DNA from: Nonomuraea guangzhouensis
Lineage (GTDB): Bacteria; Actinomycetota; Actinomycetes; Streptosporangiales; Streptosporangiaceae
DNA length: 64,000 nucleotides
Assembly (NCBI RefSeq): GCF_019396345.1
Contig: NZ_JAHKRM010000043.1
Span: 1 to 64,000 of the forward strand
Reading direction: 5' to 3'
This document shows positions 33,986 to 43,037 of the stretch, piece by piece. The notes under the pieces are model-generated. The model was not told the DNA's origin, did no database searches, and saw nothing but the letters and a program-made list of their open reading frames with translations. Position 1 is the stretch's first letter. Each line of letters opens with the position of its first letter. The position numbers were made by a program, and so were the translations under genes.

Positions 33986-35077
33986 ATGACCACGCTCGCG
34001 CCCGGACCGGCGCCGACCCGGGCGTCCGCCACCTTCCGACCGCTGACCGTGGCGGCGGTGGACCACCTGTGCGAGGACGCCGCGGCGATCACGTTCGCCG
34101 TGCCCGACGAACTGCGCGAGGCGTACGCCTTCCAGGCGGGGCAGTCGCTCACCCTTCGCCGCGTCGTGGACGGGCGGGAGCACCGGCGGTCCTACTCGAT
34201 CTGCGCACCGGCCGGCGCCGCGCCGCGCATCGGGGTCCGCGAGATACCGGGCGGGCTCTTCTCCTCCTGGCTGGTCCGCGAGGTGGTGCCGGGGACACGG
34301 ATCGACGTACAGACTCCGACCGGCTCCTGGCGGGCCGACCCGGCGCGGGGAGAGCGGCACCTGTGCATCGCCGCCGGGTCGGGCATCACCCCGATGCTGT
34401 CGGTCGCCTCGACGGTGCTGGCCCACCCCGGCGCCCAGGTGTCGCTCCTGTACGGCAACCGTACGAGCCGTACCGTGATGTTCACCGAGGAACTCGGCGA
34501 CCTGAAGAACCGCTACGGTGCCCGGTTCCAGCAGGTCCACGTCCTTTCGCGGGAGCCACGCGAGGTGGAGTTGTTCTCGGGCCGGCTCGACGGCGACCGG
34601 TTGCGCCGGCTGCTCACCGAGCTGGTGCCGGTCGAGGTGTTCGATCATGTCTGGCTCTGCGGACCGCTGCGCATGATCCAGGACGCGCGGGCGGTGCTCA
34701 CCGACCTCGGCGTCCCCGCGCGGAACGTCCACGTCGAGCTCTTCTACGTCGACGCGCCCCCACCGCGACCGCGACGGGACAACGAGCTGCCGAGCGGCGC
34801 GACCAGCGTACTGACAACGGTGCTCGACGGGCTGCGGGCGACGTCGACCGTCTCCCGGGAGACGACCCTCCTCGACGGCGCCCAGGCCACGCGCGCCGAC
34901 CTGCCGTTCGCGTGCAAGGGCGGCGTCTGCGGGACGTGCCGGGCCGTCGTCCGCGAGGGCGCGGTCGACATGCGCCGCAACTACGCCCTCGAACCGTCCG
35001 AGGTGGACGCCGGGTTCGTGCTCACCTGCCAGACGTTCCCGGTCGGCGAGAGCGTCACCGTCGACTACGACGCCTGA
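33986..35077 (+). CDS. paaE: phenylacetyl-CoA epoxidase reductase PaaE
   Basis: 363 aa. FAD domain (RRSYSICA, about 60-67), NAD domain (AGSGITPMLSVAS) and a C-terminal plant-type [2Fe-2S] domain with CKGGVCGTC and a last Cys in LTCQTF. It passes electrons from NADPH to PaaA. ATG at 33986 has AAGGAG 7 bp upstream. Confidence 0.95.
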   Translation: MTTLAPGPAPTRASATFRPLTVAAVDHLCEDAAAITFAVPDELREAYAFQAGQSLTLRRVVDGREHRRSYSICAPAGAAPRIGVREIPGGLFSSWLVREVVPGTRIDVQTPTGSWRADPARGERHLCIAAGSGITPMLSVASTVLAHPGAQVSLLYGNRTSRTVMFTEELGDLKNRYGARFQQVHVLSREPREVELFSGRLDGDRLRRLLTELVPVEVFDHVWLCGPLRMIQDARAVLTDLGVPARNVHVELFYVDAPPPRPRRDNELPSGATSVLTTVLDGLRATSTVSRETTLLDGAQATRADLPFACKGGVCGTCRAVVREGAVDMRRNYALEPSEVDAGFVLTCQTFPVGESVTVDYDA

Positions 35078-35107
35078 CCTTGTTCCTTCATGGATAGGAG
35101 CTCTTCT

Positions 35108-35848
35108 ATGACGCTGATCGTGGAAGAAGGGGCCGACCGGGTCGTGTGGCGCCTCAACAGACCCGAGGTCCGCAACGCGATCGACCGCGAGCTGGTCTCC
35201 GCGCTCCACCAGGCGTGCGCCGCCGTCGAAGAGGAGCCGCGCGTCGTCCTGCTCACCGGCGAGGGCTCGACGTTCGCGGCGGGCGCGGACATCGCCCAGC
35301 TCCGCGAACGGACCCGGGACGACGCGCTGCGGGGCATCAACTCGAAGATCTTCGACCGGATCCACCGGCTGCCGATGCCGACCGTGGCCCTCGTCGACGG
35401 GTACGCCCTGGGCGGCGGCGCCGAGCTCGCCTACGCCTGCGACTTCCGGATCGGCACACCACGCACACGCATCGGCAACCCGGAGACGGACCTCGGCATC
35501 ATCGCGGCGGCCGGCGCGGCCTGGCGCCTGGCCGAGCTCGTCGGCGAACCCCTGGCCAAGGAGATCCTGCTCGCGGGCCGTATCCTCACGGCCGACGAGG
35601 CGCGGGCCGTGCACCTGCTCAACGACGTGGTGGAGCCCGGCGACCTGCTCGCCGCCGGCCATCGGCTCGCCGACCGCATCACCGCGCGGGCGCCGCTGGC
35701 GACCCGGCTGACCAAGGCCGTCTTCCACGCCCCGCGAGCCGCGCACCCGTTCATCGACGACGTCGCCCAGGCGATCCTGTTCGAGACAGAGGAGAAACAC
35801 ACCCGCATGACGGCATTCCTGGACCGGCGGCAGGAGCGACGCTCATGA
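35108..35848 (+). CDS. paaF: enoyl-CoA hydratase, PaaF-like
   Basis: 246 aa. RLNRPEVRNAID, oxyanion-hole GEGSTFAAGADIAQLRER, GYALGGGAELAYACDFRI and NPETDLGIIAAAGAAWRL with a catalytic acidic residue as in hydratases. In the pathway PaaF hydrates 2,3-dehydroadipyl-CoA. ATG at 35108 follows AGGAG. Overlaps paaH by 4 bp. Distinction from a second PaaG is by position and motif only. Confidence 0.82.
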   Translation: MTLIVEEGADRVVWRLNRPEVRNAIDRELVSALHQACAAVEEEPRVVLLTGEGSTFAAGADIAQLRERTRDDALRGINSKIFDRIHRLPMPTVALVDGYALGGGAELAYACDFRIGTPRTRIGNPETDLGIIAAAGAAWRLAELVGEPLAKEILLAGRILTADEARAVHLLNDVVEPGDLLAAGHRLADRITARAPLATRLTKAVFHAPRAAHPFIDDVAQAILFETEEKHTRMTAFLDRRQERRS

Positions 35849-36687
35849 CCCTGCCACAGACGGTGGGCGTCTTCGGCGGCGGGCGGATGGGGTCGGGGAT
35901 CGCGCACGCGTTCCTCGCCTCGGGCAGCCACGTGATCGTCGTGGAGAACGACCCTGAGGCGGCTGACCAGGCCAGGACCCGGGTGGCCGGCAGCCTGGCC
36001 AAGGCCCACGACAAAGGCCGGCTCGGGGTCCCGCTCCAGGACGCCGTCGCCCGGCTGCGGACGACGGCCGACCCAGGCGAGCTGGCCCCCTGCGAGCTCG
36101 TCGTCGAGGCGGTCCCGGAGGACGCGGCGCTCAAGGCCCAGGTGCTCGCCCTGGCCGAGCAGCGGGCGCCGGACGCGGTGCTCGCCTCCAACACCAGCAG
36201 CCTGTCGATCGACGGGCTGGCCGCCGGCCTGGCCGCACCGGACCGCTTTCTCGGGCTGCACTTCTTCAACCCCGTCCCCGTGAGCGACCTCGTCGAGATC
36301 GTCACCGGGGACCGCACCACGCCCGCGCTCGTGACGCGGGCCCAGGGCTGGGTGGCCGCGCTCGGCAAGACACCGATCACCGTCTCGGACTCGCCGGGGT
36401 TCGCGAGCAGCCGCCTCGGCGTCTGCCTGGCGCTCGAGGCGATGCGGATGCTCGAGGAGGGCGTCGCGAGCGCGGCCGACATCGACACGGCGATGACCCT
36501 CGGCTACCGGCACCCGATGGGGCCGCTGCGGACCACCGACGTGGTGGGACTCGACGTACGGCTCGCGATCGCCGAACACCTGGCCCGCGAGCTCGGACCC
36601 CGTTTCGAGCCGCCGCGGATCCTGCGCGACCTCGTGGCCGCCGGGCACCTCGGCCGCAAGAGCGGCCAGGGCTTCTACGTGTGGTGA
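35845..36687 (+). CDS. paaH: 3-hydroxyacyl-CoA dehydrogenase PaaH
   Basis: 280 aa. NAD motif VGVFGGGRMGSGIAHAFL (residues 7-24), ASNTSSLSID with the catalytic region, His-Glu pair via LGLHFFNPVP and the C-terminal YRHPMGPLRTTDVVGLD; ends GRKSGQGFYVW. Oxidises 3-hydroxyadipyl-CoA. It is of the single-domain (about 285 aa) type. It overlaps the convergent tetR gene by 13 bp. Confidence 0.9.
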   Translation: MTLPQTVGVFGGGRMGSGIAHAFLASGSHVIVVENDPEAADQARTRVAGSLAKAHDKGRLGVPLQDAVARLRTTADPGELAPCELVVEAVPEDAALKAQVLALAEQRAPDAVLASNTSSLSIDGLAAGLAAPDRFLGLHFFNPVPVSDLVEIVTGDRTTPALVTRAQGWVAALGKTPITVSDSPGFASSRLGVCLALEAMRMLEEGVASAADIDTAMTLGYRHPMGPLRTTDVVGLDVRLAIAEHLARELGPRFEPPRILRDLVAAGHLGRKSGQGFYVW

Positions 36688-37316
36688 GAGGGTTCGTGCT
36701 TGGCCAGGCCGTCGAAGGCGATGACGGTGATGGCGTCGGCGACCGTCGCCAGGTCGTACAGGCCGTCCGGGCGATACCACTCGACCAGCGAGTTGACCAT
36801 GCCGAACAGCAGCCGGCTCACCAGCGCCGGCGGCACGCTGTCACGCAGGGAGCCCTCCGCGACGGCGTCCGCGACGAGCGCGGCGAGGCGGTCGTCGAGC
36901 CAGCGGCGCCGCTCCAGGGCGGCCAGTTCGAGCCCGCTGTTGCCCCGTACCCGTAGAAGGAGCGTGACGGAGGGCTGATGCGCCACGAGGACCTCGACGC
37001 TGCGCCGCACCACCTCGCGCAGCCGCTCGTAGGCGGTCGCCTCGGCCTGGTCGCGGGAGGCCGCGGTCACGGCGGCGGTGAGCTCGTCGAGGGCGTCGTC
37101 GAGGGCCTGGCCGAGCAGTTGCTCCTTGCTCGTGACGTGGTGGTAGATGGCCGGCTTCGTCAGCCCGAGCTCCTTGGCCAGGTCTCCCATGCTCGTGGCG
37201 TCGTACCCCTTGCGGTTGAACAGCTCCACCGCGGCGCGCAGGATCGCCGCCTGGTCGTAGCCGGGGCGGCCACGACCGCGGCGCGGAGTCGGTTCGGCGG
37301 GCTCGGTCGTCGTCAC
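36675..37316 (-). CDS. TetR repressor, PaaR-like
   Basis: 213 aa. HTH at about residues 22-66 (DQAAILRAAVELFNRKGYDATSMGDLAKELGLTKPAIYHHVTSKEQLL), then a TetR_C_17-type ligand domain. Its place at the end of the paa operon and the palindrome between paaZ and paaA suggest it is the phenylacetyl-CoA-responsive repressor described for Actinobacteria as PaaR. Convergent with paaH. Confidence 0.85.
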   Translation of the reverse strand: MTTTEPAEPTPRRGRGRPGYDQAAILRAAVELFNRKGYDATSMGDLAKELGLTKPAIYHHVTSKEQLLGQALDDALDELTAAVTAASRDQAEATAYERLREVVRRSVEVLVAHQPSVTLLLRVRGNSGLELAALERRRWLDDRLAALVADAVAEGSLRDSVPPALVSRLLFGMVNSLVEWYRPDGLYDLATVADAITVIAFDGLAKHEPSHHT

Positions 37317-37531
37317 GAATGCAGCATCTCACGGCAGATCAGACGCCCTTCCAGGTCATCGGCCTTGACGATCAGGCTGCCGACCACGCGGGACACCCAG
37401 GAGCTGAGCAGCCAGGCCGCCTGCCGGACGTAAGGGCAGCTCAGCACGCCTCGGCTCCGGACACCGGCTCGGCGACCATGAGACGTAGGGGTATATCGTC
37501 CCGTTAGGCCGGTTTTGATGAAAGGAGTCCG

Positions 37532-38173
37532 GTGCTGAGCAACCTGATCGCTTTTGCGGTCGCCTCACTTCTGGCTTCCATGATTCCCGGGCCCACCACC
37601 GTGGTGATCATGCGACAGTCCGTCCGCGCGGGCCGGTCCGCGGGAATGGCGACCGTGCTGGGCAACGAGACCGGCTGGCTGATCTGGTGCCTGGCGGCCG
37701 CCTTCGGCCTGTCCGCGCTGCTGCTCGTCTCCGAGCTCGCCTTCGACGTCATGCGGATCGTCGGCGCGATCGTGCTGGTCTGGTTCGGCGCGAGGATGCT
37801 GTGGCAGGCCCGCCGCAGGGCCCGGGGCGGTCTGTCCGAAGACCCGGCCTCGTCATCGTCCGCCGGGCTCTCGCTGTGGAGCTGCTATCGGTCCGGGCTG
37901 TTGACCAATCTGGCCAATCCGAAGGCCGGCGTGTTCGCGCTGTCCTTCCTGCCGCAGTTCGTGCCCGAGGGCTCTCCGGCACTGCCGATGCTCCTGCTCC
38001 TGGCGGTGGGCTCGGCCCTCATCGACCTGGCCTGGTATCTGGGGATCGTCCGGCTGGTCGGCGCGGCCGAGCGATTCTTCAAGCGGCCCGCCGTACGCCG
38101 TTACCTGGAGTACATGTCAGGCACCCTGCTGATCGGCCTGGCCGTCCGCCTCGCCCTGACGAGCAAGCCGTAG
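37532..38173 (+). CDS. LysE-family exporter
   Basis: 213 aa, about six membrane segments. Opening FAVASLLASMIPGPTTVVIMRQSVRAGRSAG is the LysE/RhtB signature, with NPKAGVFALSFLPQF in the middle. Exports amino acids or related small molecules across the inner membrane. GTG start with AAAGGAG 5 bp upstream. Transcribed alone; a short unassigned minus-strand frame (AWLLSSWVSRVVGSLIVKA, about 37320-37440) lies upstream. Confidence 0.88.
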   Translation: MLSNLIAFAVASLLASMIPGPTTVVIMRQSVRAGRSAGMATVLGNETGWLIWCLAAAFGLSALLLVSELAFDVMRIVGAIVLVWFGARMLWQARRRARGGLSEDPASSSSAGLSLWSCYRSGLLTNLANPKAGVFALSFLPQFVPEGSPALPMLLLLAVGSALIDLAWYLGIVRLVGAAERFFKRPAVRRYLEYMSGTLLIGLAVRLALTSKP

Positions 38174-38222
38174 CGCGACAGGCTTGACGGTGCCGAGCGT
38201 GGTCGCCATAGGATCACCGCCC

Positions 38223-38750
38223 ATGTTCATGACCATCGCGCTCAGCGCCTCCCTCGTCCTGAGCGGTTCGCCCGCTCAGGCCGCCACCAAGCCGGTCACG
38301 TTCCAGGGTTTCACCCTCAAGGTCCCCGCCCAGTGGAAGGTCAAGAAGGAGGGCGTCGATCTGCGCGTCATCACCGGCGCCTGCTCCGCTCGGGCCGCCG
38401 AGTGCAAGGGCTTCCTGCTGGGCGGCCCCCAGGCGGTCAAGTACGCCTCCGAGGGCAGCCCGTACCGGCCTGACCAGCCCTACCATCCCAGCAGCGGCGT
38501 GACCGAGTGCGTGCCGGCGAAGAAGTACTACAGCGGGCAGGCCACTCGCGTCAGGACCTCGACGACGGCATTCGGCACCGGCCGGCAGGCCCGGTTCACC
38601 GAGTGGAAGGTGTCCTGCAACGGCAGCAAGATGAAGGTCGCCGCTTACACCCAGCGCGTCTGGTACGTGAAGGCCAAGAAGGTGATCGTCGTCGACCACT
38701 GGAAGACGCTGGGCCTGGGCGCCATCCTCGGCAAGGCCGTGTGGAAGTAG
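38223..38750 (+). CDS. secreted protein of unknown function
   Basis: About 175 aa. ATG 38223 gives a signal peptide (ALSASLVLSGSPAQAA) and a mature protein with KVPAQWKVKKEGVDLRVITG, four cysteines in two pairs and a VWYVKAKKVIVVDHW end. No known domain. The longer ATG at 38184 would spoil the signal peptide. A strong hairpin follows. Confidence 0.65.
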   Translation: MFMTIALSASLVLSGSPAQAATKPVTFQGFTLKVPAQWKVKKEGVDLRVITGACSARAAECKGFLLGGPQAVKYASEGSPYRPDQPYHPSSGVTECVPAKKYYSGQATRVRTSTTAFGTGRQARFTEWKVSCNGSKMKVAAYTQRVWYVKAKKVIVVDHWKTLGLGAILGKAVWK

Positions 38751-38762
38751 CCGACGCCCGTG

Positions 38763-38786
38763 GGCGGCGGGCCCGCGCCCGCCGCC
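38763..38786 (+). terminator. hairpin terminator
   Basis: Perfect stem GGCGGCGGGC/GCCCGCCGCC with a CCGC loop, 13 bp after the stop of the small secreted protein gene. Confidence 0.65.
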
Positions 38787-38890
38787 AAGAACCGCGGGCG
38801 GCGCCGCTTTTCCACGGCCCGCATTCGTGAATGGCTGAATAAGCCCTCAGGCAGGCCACCGAGCTCATTATTATCCAAGGCCCCACACCA

Positions 38891-38922
38891 TCGCCATAAA
38901 TTCGCCATAAACTCGCCATATA
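38891..38922. promoter_or_regulatory. three 11-bp phased direct repeats
   Basis: TCGCCATAAA at 38891 and 38902 and TCGCCATATA at 38913, each 11 bp apart, that is on one face of the helix. They stand in an unusually AT-rich stretch 160 bp upstream of the phospholipase-type gene and look like an activator site. Confidence 0.55.
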
Positions 38923-39079
38923 ACCCCTCTACCTGCACAAACGTCTGAATAAATCGACCCCGAGACCTAGTCGCCCAGGCGATTTTAACCTCGCCCCGAA
39001 AGGGCTCTTGTCAAAACGATTTACCAACACTTACTCTCCAGGTGATCAAATCACTTTCTGTTTTACCTGGAGGCACCAC

Positions 39080-40702
39080 TTGCGCCGATTAGCGCTTCCT
39101 GTCGCCCTCACGGCGTCAATGCTCTTCCCCTTGCTCGCCCCTGAGGTCGCCGCCTCCGCCACGGCCGCCACCGTTCTCGCGGATCCGCCACCGGCTGACG
39201 TTCAGGAGATCGGCCCCGGCCAGTACTCCGCCGACACCAAGACCTTCAAGCTCACCGAACGGGACGTGTCCGCGGGCGCGATCAGCCGCAGGCACGGCGT
39301 GGCCCTGACCGGCGGCGACCTGGCCAGGCCGCAGTCGGCCCCGGCCACCCGCCCCGAGCTGGGCGTCTTCGGACCGAGCTGGCAGGCCGAGTTCGCCGGC
39401 GGTCAGATCAACCGGAAACTGGAGAAGCAGAACGGCACCATCGTCATCACAGAACTCGACGAAGGGACGTCGACCAGCTACCCCCTGAAGAGCAGCGTCT
39501 CCTTCCCCGACGGCGGCGGCATCCAGACGTACCAGGCCGACACCGGATCCAAGATCACCGAAACCACCAAGTGGGACGCGGTCGTCGGAGCGATGCGTAC
39601 CACGACGGTCGAGACGCTCGTGTCGGATCCGGGCTCCGTGGAGGCGGGCGACGACACCTTCACCACCGCCGACGGCACTCCCATCAGCGCCGGTGATCTC
39701 CAGCTCACCTACACCTGGGCCCGGCCGGCCGGGGCGCCGAGCGCCGACCCCTGGCGGGTGACCGACGTGGGCAGCGTCGCCTTCGGCAAGTCCACGATCG
39801 CCTACGACGCCCAGGGTCGCGTCAGCACCGTGAAGGAGCCGGCCGGCGTGGCGGACCCCGCGTCCGTCACCAAGTTCACCTACGCCACGGCCACCACGGC
39901 CACCGGCACCTCCAACGGCGACTTCGCGGGCCGGCTCAAGGACGTCACGGTCACCTTCGGCACCGAATCGCCGCAGACCGAGGCCAGCTACGCCTACGAC
40001 CAGAACGGCCTGCTGCGCACCGTGACCGATCCCAGCGTCGGCGCCACCCAAGGGACCTACGCCTACGACTCGGTGGGACGCCTGTCGTCGATCGAGTCCG
40101 TCACCAACGGCGGCTGGCAGCTCTCCTTCCCGGCGGGCGTCGCGGCTCCCCAGGTGACCCTCACCAGCACCGACCTGCCGGCCAACGGCGGGGACACCGT
40201 GGGCGCGGCCGGGCTCGACGACCCCAACGCCACCGAGCCGCCGGCCGGTGACTTCCTACCGGAAGGCGTGGATCCCCCGCAGTCCTACCCGACGAAGTGC
40301 AGCACGGCCGCGACCTGGATGTGGTACACGAAGTCGGGCTGCTCGGCCTGGGCATGGCACGGCGGCAAATGGCGAAAGCCCGACTGGAAGCGGACCGCCA
40401 GCGGCTTCAAGGTCAGGGGTATCTACTACGACCACTGCACAAGTTCTCCGGACAAGCCGCATAATTTCGATTTCCGGCCGGCCTGTGACTCCCATGACTA
40501 CGGGTACGGCCTGATAGCCAACAAGAGGAAGCATTACCGCTACTACCTCTCCAACTCCCATTCAAAGGCCGACGTGGACAACCGGTTCTACATCACCCTG
40601 CGCGACAAGGTGTGCGGCGGCTACTTCATCCTGGTCCGGCCCGACTGCAGGGCATGGGCATGGACGTATTACCAGGCCGTCAAGAGGTACGGCAACCCCT
40701 GA
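39080..40702 (+). CDS. secreted YD-repeat protein with C-terminal phospholipase A2 domain
   Basis: 540 aa. TTG 39080 has CTGGAGG 6 bp upstream and opens a signal peptide (residues 1-34, ALPVALTASMLFPLLAP). Residues about 40-380 are beta-rich with YD/RHS-type units (YAYDQNGLLRTVTDP, YAYDSVGRLSSIES). The last 120 residues carry the prokaryotic phospholipase A2 core: a DHCTSSPDKP calcium-loop-like segment, FDFRPACDSHDYGYG with the catalytic HD pair, and further Cys residues for disulfides. A Pro-rich linker joins the halves. The upstream TTG at 39008 gives a poorer signal peptide. Likely a secreted lipase or toxin; the next gene is a subtilisin. Confidence 0.82.
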   Translation: MRRLALPVALTASMLFPLLAPEVAASATAATVLADPPPADVQEIGPGQYSADTKTFKLTERDVSAGAISRRHGVALTGGDLARPQSAPATRPELGVFGPSWQAEFAGGQINRKLEKQNGTIVITELDEGTSTSYPLKSSVSFPDGGGIQTYQADTGSKITETTKWDAVVGAMRTTTVETLVSDPGSVEAGDDTFTTADGTPISAGDLQLTYTWARPAGAPSADPWRVTDVGSVAFGKSTIAYDAQGRVSTVKEPAGVADPASVTKFTYATATTATGTSNGDFAGRLKDVTVTFGTESPQTEASYAYDQNGLLRTVTDPSVGATQGTYAYDSVGRLSSIESVTNGGWQLSFPAGVAAPQVTLTSTDLPANGGDTVGAAGLDDPNATEPPAGDFLPEGVDPPQSYPTKCSTAATWMWYTKSGCSAWAWHGGKWRKPDWKRTASGFKVRGIYYDHCTSSPDKPHNFDFRPACDSHDYGYGLIANKRKHYRYYLSNSHSKADVDNRFYITLRDKVCGGYFILVRPDCRAWAWTYYQAVKRYGNP

Positions 40703-40760
40703 GAACAGCGCGAGCCCGAAGTGACTTCTGAGCTCTGACCTTTTCGAGGGACTTTCCCTC

Positions 40761-40792
40761 GGCCGGATGGCGGCTTCGGCCGCCGTCCGGCC
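40761..40792 (+). terminator. hairpin terminator with UUCG loop
   Basis: Stem GGCCGGATGGCGGC/GCCGCCGTCCGGCC (one G-U) around TTCG, 58 bp after the phospholipase gene stop. Very stable. Confidence 0.75.
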
Positions 40793-40848
40793 ACCCCTCA
40801 TGTCGGCGTCGTTTCCCTGCACCTCCTTTATGTAAGGCGCGGTACGTC

Positions 40849-42930
40849 ATGAAATTGCCAGTCTTATCCTGTCTCCTCGTGGCGCTGACGGCCACGGCGA
40901 TCGCGACCGGGCCGGCCTACGCGGCAGAGGCCCCTTCAACGGCTTCTACGGCGGCTCCCACAGCGGCCGCTGCCACCGCTTCGACCGCACCGCAGGCCAC
41001 TTCGACGGCTCCCTACATCGAGCCCCAGCTGAGCGCGCGGGCGGCCGCAGCGGGCAAGATCAGGGTGAACGTGGTCAGCAAAACCCGCGCCGACATGCCG
41101 GACGCGGCCGCCAGCGGCCAGGTCGTCCAGCAACTGTCCCGCTTCCCCCTGATCACCCTGCACGTCGACCAGGCCGGGCTGGACCGGCTGTCCAAGCTGC
41201 CCAGCGTGGTCAGCGTGACCGAGGACAAGCCGGTGCGGCCGGTACTGGCCGAGAGCATCCCGCTGATCGGCGCGGACAAGACCAGGGCCGCGGGCAAGAC
41301 GGGCGCCGGCGCCGTGGTGGCCGTGCTGGACACCGGCGTGGCGGTCAACCACCCCTTCCTCAAGGACCGGGTGCTGGAGGAGGCCTGCTTCTCCCCCATC
41401 GACGCCGACTACGGCTCCACCAGCCTGTGTCCTGACGGCACCGCCGAGCAGGAAGGGCCCGGCGCCGCCGACTCCGACCAGGGCCCGTGCGCCGACGTCG
41501 CGCTGGACTGCGACCATGGCACCCACGTGGCCGGCATCGCGGTCGGCAACGGCACGGGCGTGACCGGCGCCCCACCGGCCGGTGTCGCGCCCGGCGCCGA
41601 GATCGTCGCCATCCAGGTGTTCAGCAAGTTCTCCTCCGAAGACCTGTGTGGGGCGGGCGCCGCTCCGTGCGTGCTCAGCTTCACCAGCGCCCAGCTCGCC
41701 GGCCTGGAGAAAGTGCTGGAGCTGAAGGACGCGGGCGTGCCGCTGGTGGCCGCCAACCTCAGCCTGGGCGGCGGCCAGTACACCGCGGCCTGCGACGGCG
41801 ACCCGCGCAAGACGGTCATCGACAGCCTGCGCGCCGCCGGCGTGGCCACCGTGGTCGCGGCCGGCAACGACGGCTTCGGTGCCGCCGTGGCCGCCCCCGC
41901 CTGCGTGTCCTCGGCCATCACCGTCGGCGCCACCACCGACCAGGACGGCGTGGCCGCCTTCAGCAACCGCGGCACGCTGCTGGACCTCTTCGCCCCCGGC
42001 GTGTCCATCGTCTCCTCCGTCCCCGGCGGCAAGTGGGCCTCCTTGAGCGGCACCTCGATGGCCGCCCCGCACGTCACCGGCGCCCTGGCCGTACTGCGCC
42101 AGGCCATGCCCGACGCCACGCTGGCCCAGCTCGAAACCGCCTTGAAGACCACCGGCAAAGCCATCGCCTACAACGGCGTGACCACACCTCGCATCCAGGT
42201 CGACGCCGCCGTACTGGGCAAATCTCCTGACCCCGGCGCCTGGCCCACCCCGTACTACGAGAACATGAAGGACACCGCGATCCCCGACCACGGCACCGTG
42301 ACGTCCTCCATCGCGGTCGCCGGCCTGCTCGGCACCGCGCCCGCCACCACCGAGGTGTACGTCGACATCCACCACTCCTGGCGCGGCGAGCTGAAGATCG
42401 ACCTGATCGCGCCGGACGGCAAGGTCTACCCGCTGCAGGCCAACGACCCCAACGACAGCGCCGACATCATTCACGAGACCTACCAGGTCAACGCCAGCGC
42501 GTCCCAGGCCAACGGCACCTGGAAACTCCGCGTGCAGGACGTCGAATATCTCGACACCGGCTTCATCGACGGCTGGTCGCTCCGGCTGCCCTGCTTCGGC
42601 AACTGGGACGACACCGCCATTCCCGATCCCGGCGTCGCCGAGTCCAGCATCGTCCTGGCCTGGCTCAACGGCAACGCCCCCACCCGCACCCATGTCCACG
42701 TCGAGATCGACCACACCTGGCGCGGCGACCTGAAGCTCGACCTGGTCGCGCCGGACGGCAAGGTGTACGCGCTTCGCGCCGCCGACGCCAAGGACGGCAC
42801 CGACAACATCGACGAGAGCTACTGGGTGAACGCCAGCGCCTCACCATCCAACGGCACCTGGAAACTCCGGGCGGAAGATCTCGCCAAGGGCGACAAGGGC
42901 TTCATCAACGGATGGACCCTGACGCTCTAG
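40849..42930 (+). CDS. secreted S8 subtilisin with two P domains
   Basis: 693 aa. Signal peptide 1-25; Ala/Thr-rich spacer; I9-type prodomain (about 55-130); subtilase domain with Asp in VAVLDTGVAV, His in DCDHGTHVAGIA, Asn in VVAAGNDG and Ser in SLSGTSMAAPH. Two P/proprotein-convertase domains follow (about 465-580 and 585-693), each with a STxxV-type beta start, a H(T/S)WRGxLKxDLxAPDGKVY core and a GTWKLR/GWxLxL end. Several Cys suggest disulfides. Secreted, processed by prodomain cleavage. It may process the upstream YD-repeat protein, which is inference. Confidence 0.93.
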   Translation: MKLPVLSCLLVALTATAIATGPAYAAEAPSTASTAAPTAAAATASTAPQATSTAPYIEPQLSARAAAAGKIRVNVVSKTRADMPDAAASGQVVQQLSRFPLITLHVDQAGLDRLSKLPSVVSVTEDKPVRPVLAESIPLIGADKTRAAGKTGAGAVVAVLDTGVAVNHPFLKDRVLEEACFSPIDADYGSTSLCPDGTAEQEGPGAADSDQGPCADVALDCDHGTHVAGIAVGNGTGVTGAPPAGVAPGAEIVAIQVFSKFSSEDLCGAGAAPCVLSFTSAQLAGLEKVLELKDAGVPLVAANLSLGGGQYTAACDGDPRKTVIDSLRAAGVATVVAAGNDGFGAAVAAPACVSSAITVGATTDQDGVAAFSNRGTLLDLFAPGVSIVSSVPGGKWASLSGTSMAAPHVTGALAVLRQAMPDATLAQLETALKTTGKAIAYNGVTTPRIQVDAAVLGKSPDPGAWPTPYYENMKDTAIPDHGTVTSSIAVAGLLGTAPATTEVYVDIHHSWRGELKIDLIAPDGKVYPLQANDPNDSADIIHETYQVNASASQANGTWKLRVQDVEYLDTGFIDGWSLRLPCFGNWDDTAIPDPGVAESSIVLAWLNGNAPTRTHVHVEIDHTWRGDLKLDLVAPDGKVYALRAADAKDGTDNIDESYWVNASASPSNGTWKLRAEDLAKGDKGFINGWTLTL

Positions 42931-42940
42931 AGGCACCTGC

Positions 42941-42979
42941 CGGACGGCTGCCCGCACGCCTGTCGCGGGCAGCCGTCCG
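42941..42979 (+). terminator. hairpin terminator
   Basis: Perfect 15-bp stem CGGACGGCTGCCCGC / GCGGGCAGCCGTCCG with a 9-nt loop, 10 bp after the subtilisin stop. Confidence 0.8.
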
Positions 42980-43037
42980 CGCATGCCCGGTCCGTCATGA
43001 TTTGGGCAGCAAAGGTGGCTATTGAGATACTCCGACC

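Noticed and set aside
33971..35800. 609-codon minus-strand frame opposite paaE and paaF
   Set aside because: Shadow of two firmly assigned genes.
37320..37440. Minus-strand frame AWLLSSWVSRVVGSLIVKA
   Set aside because: Looks protein-like but is short, has no start signal and I recognise no family; left unannotated.
40936..42714. 592-codon open frame opposite the subtilisin gene
   Set aside because: Antisense shadow of a well conserved S8 protease; composition is Gly/Val/Asp/His-biased with no domain.
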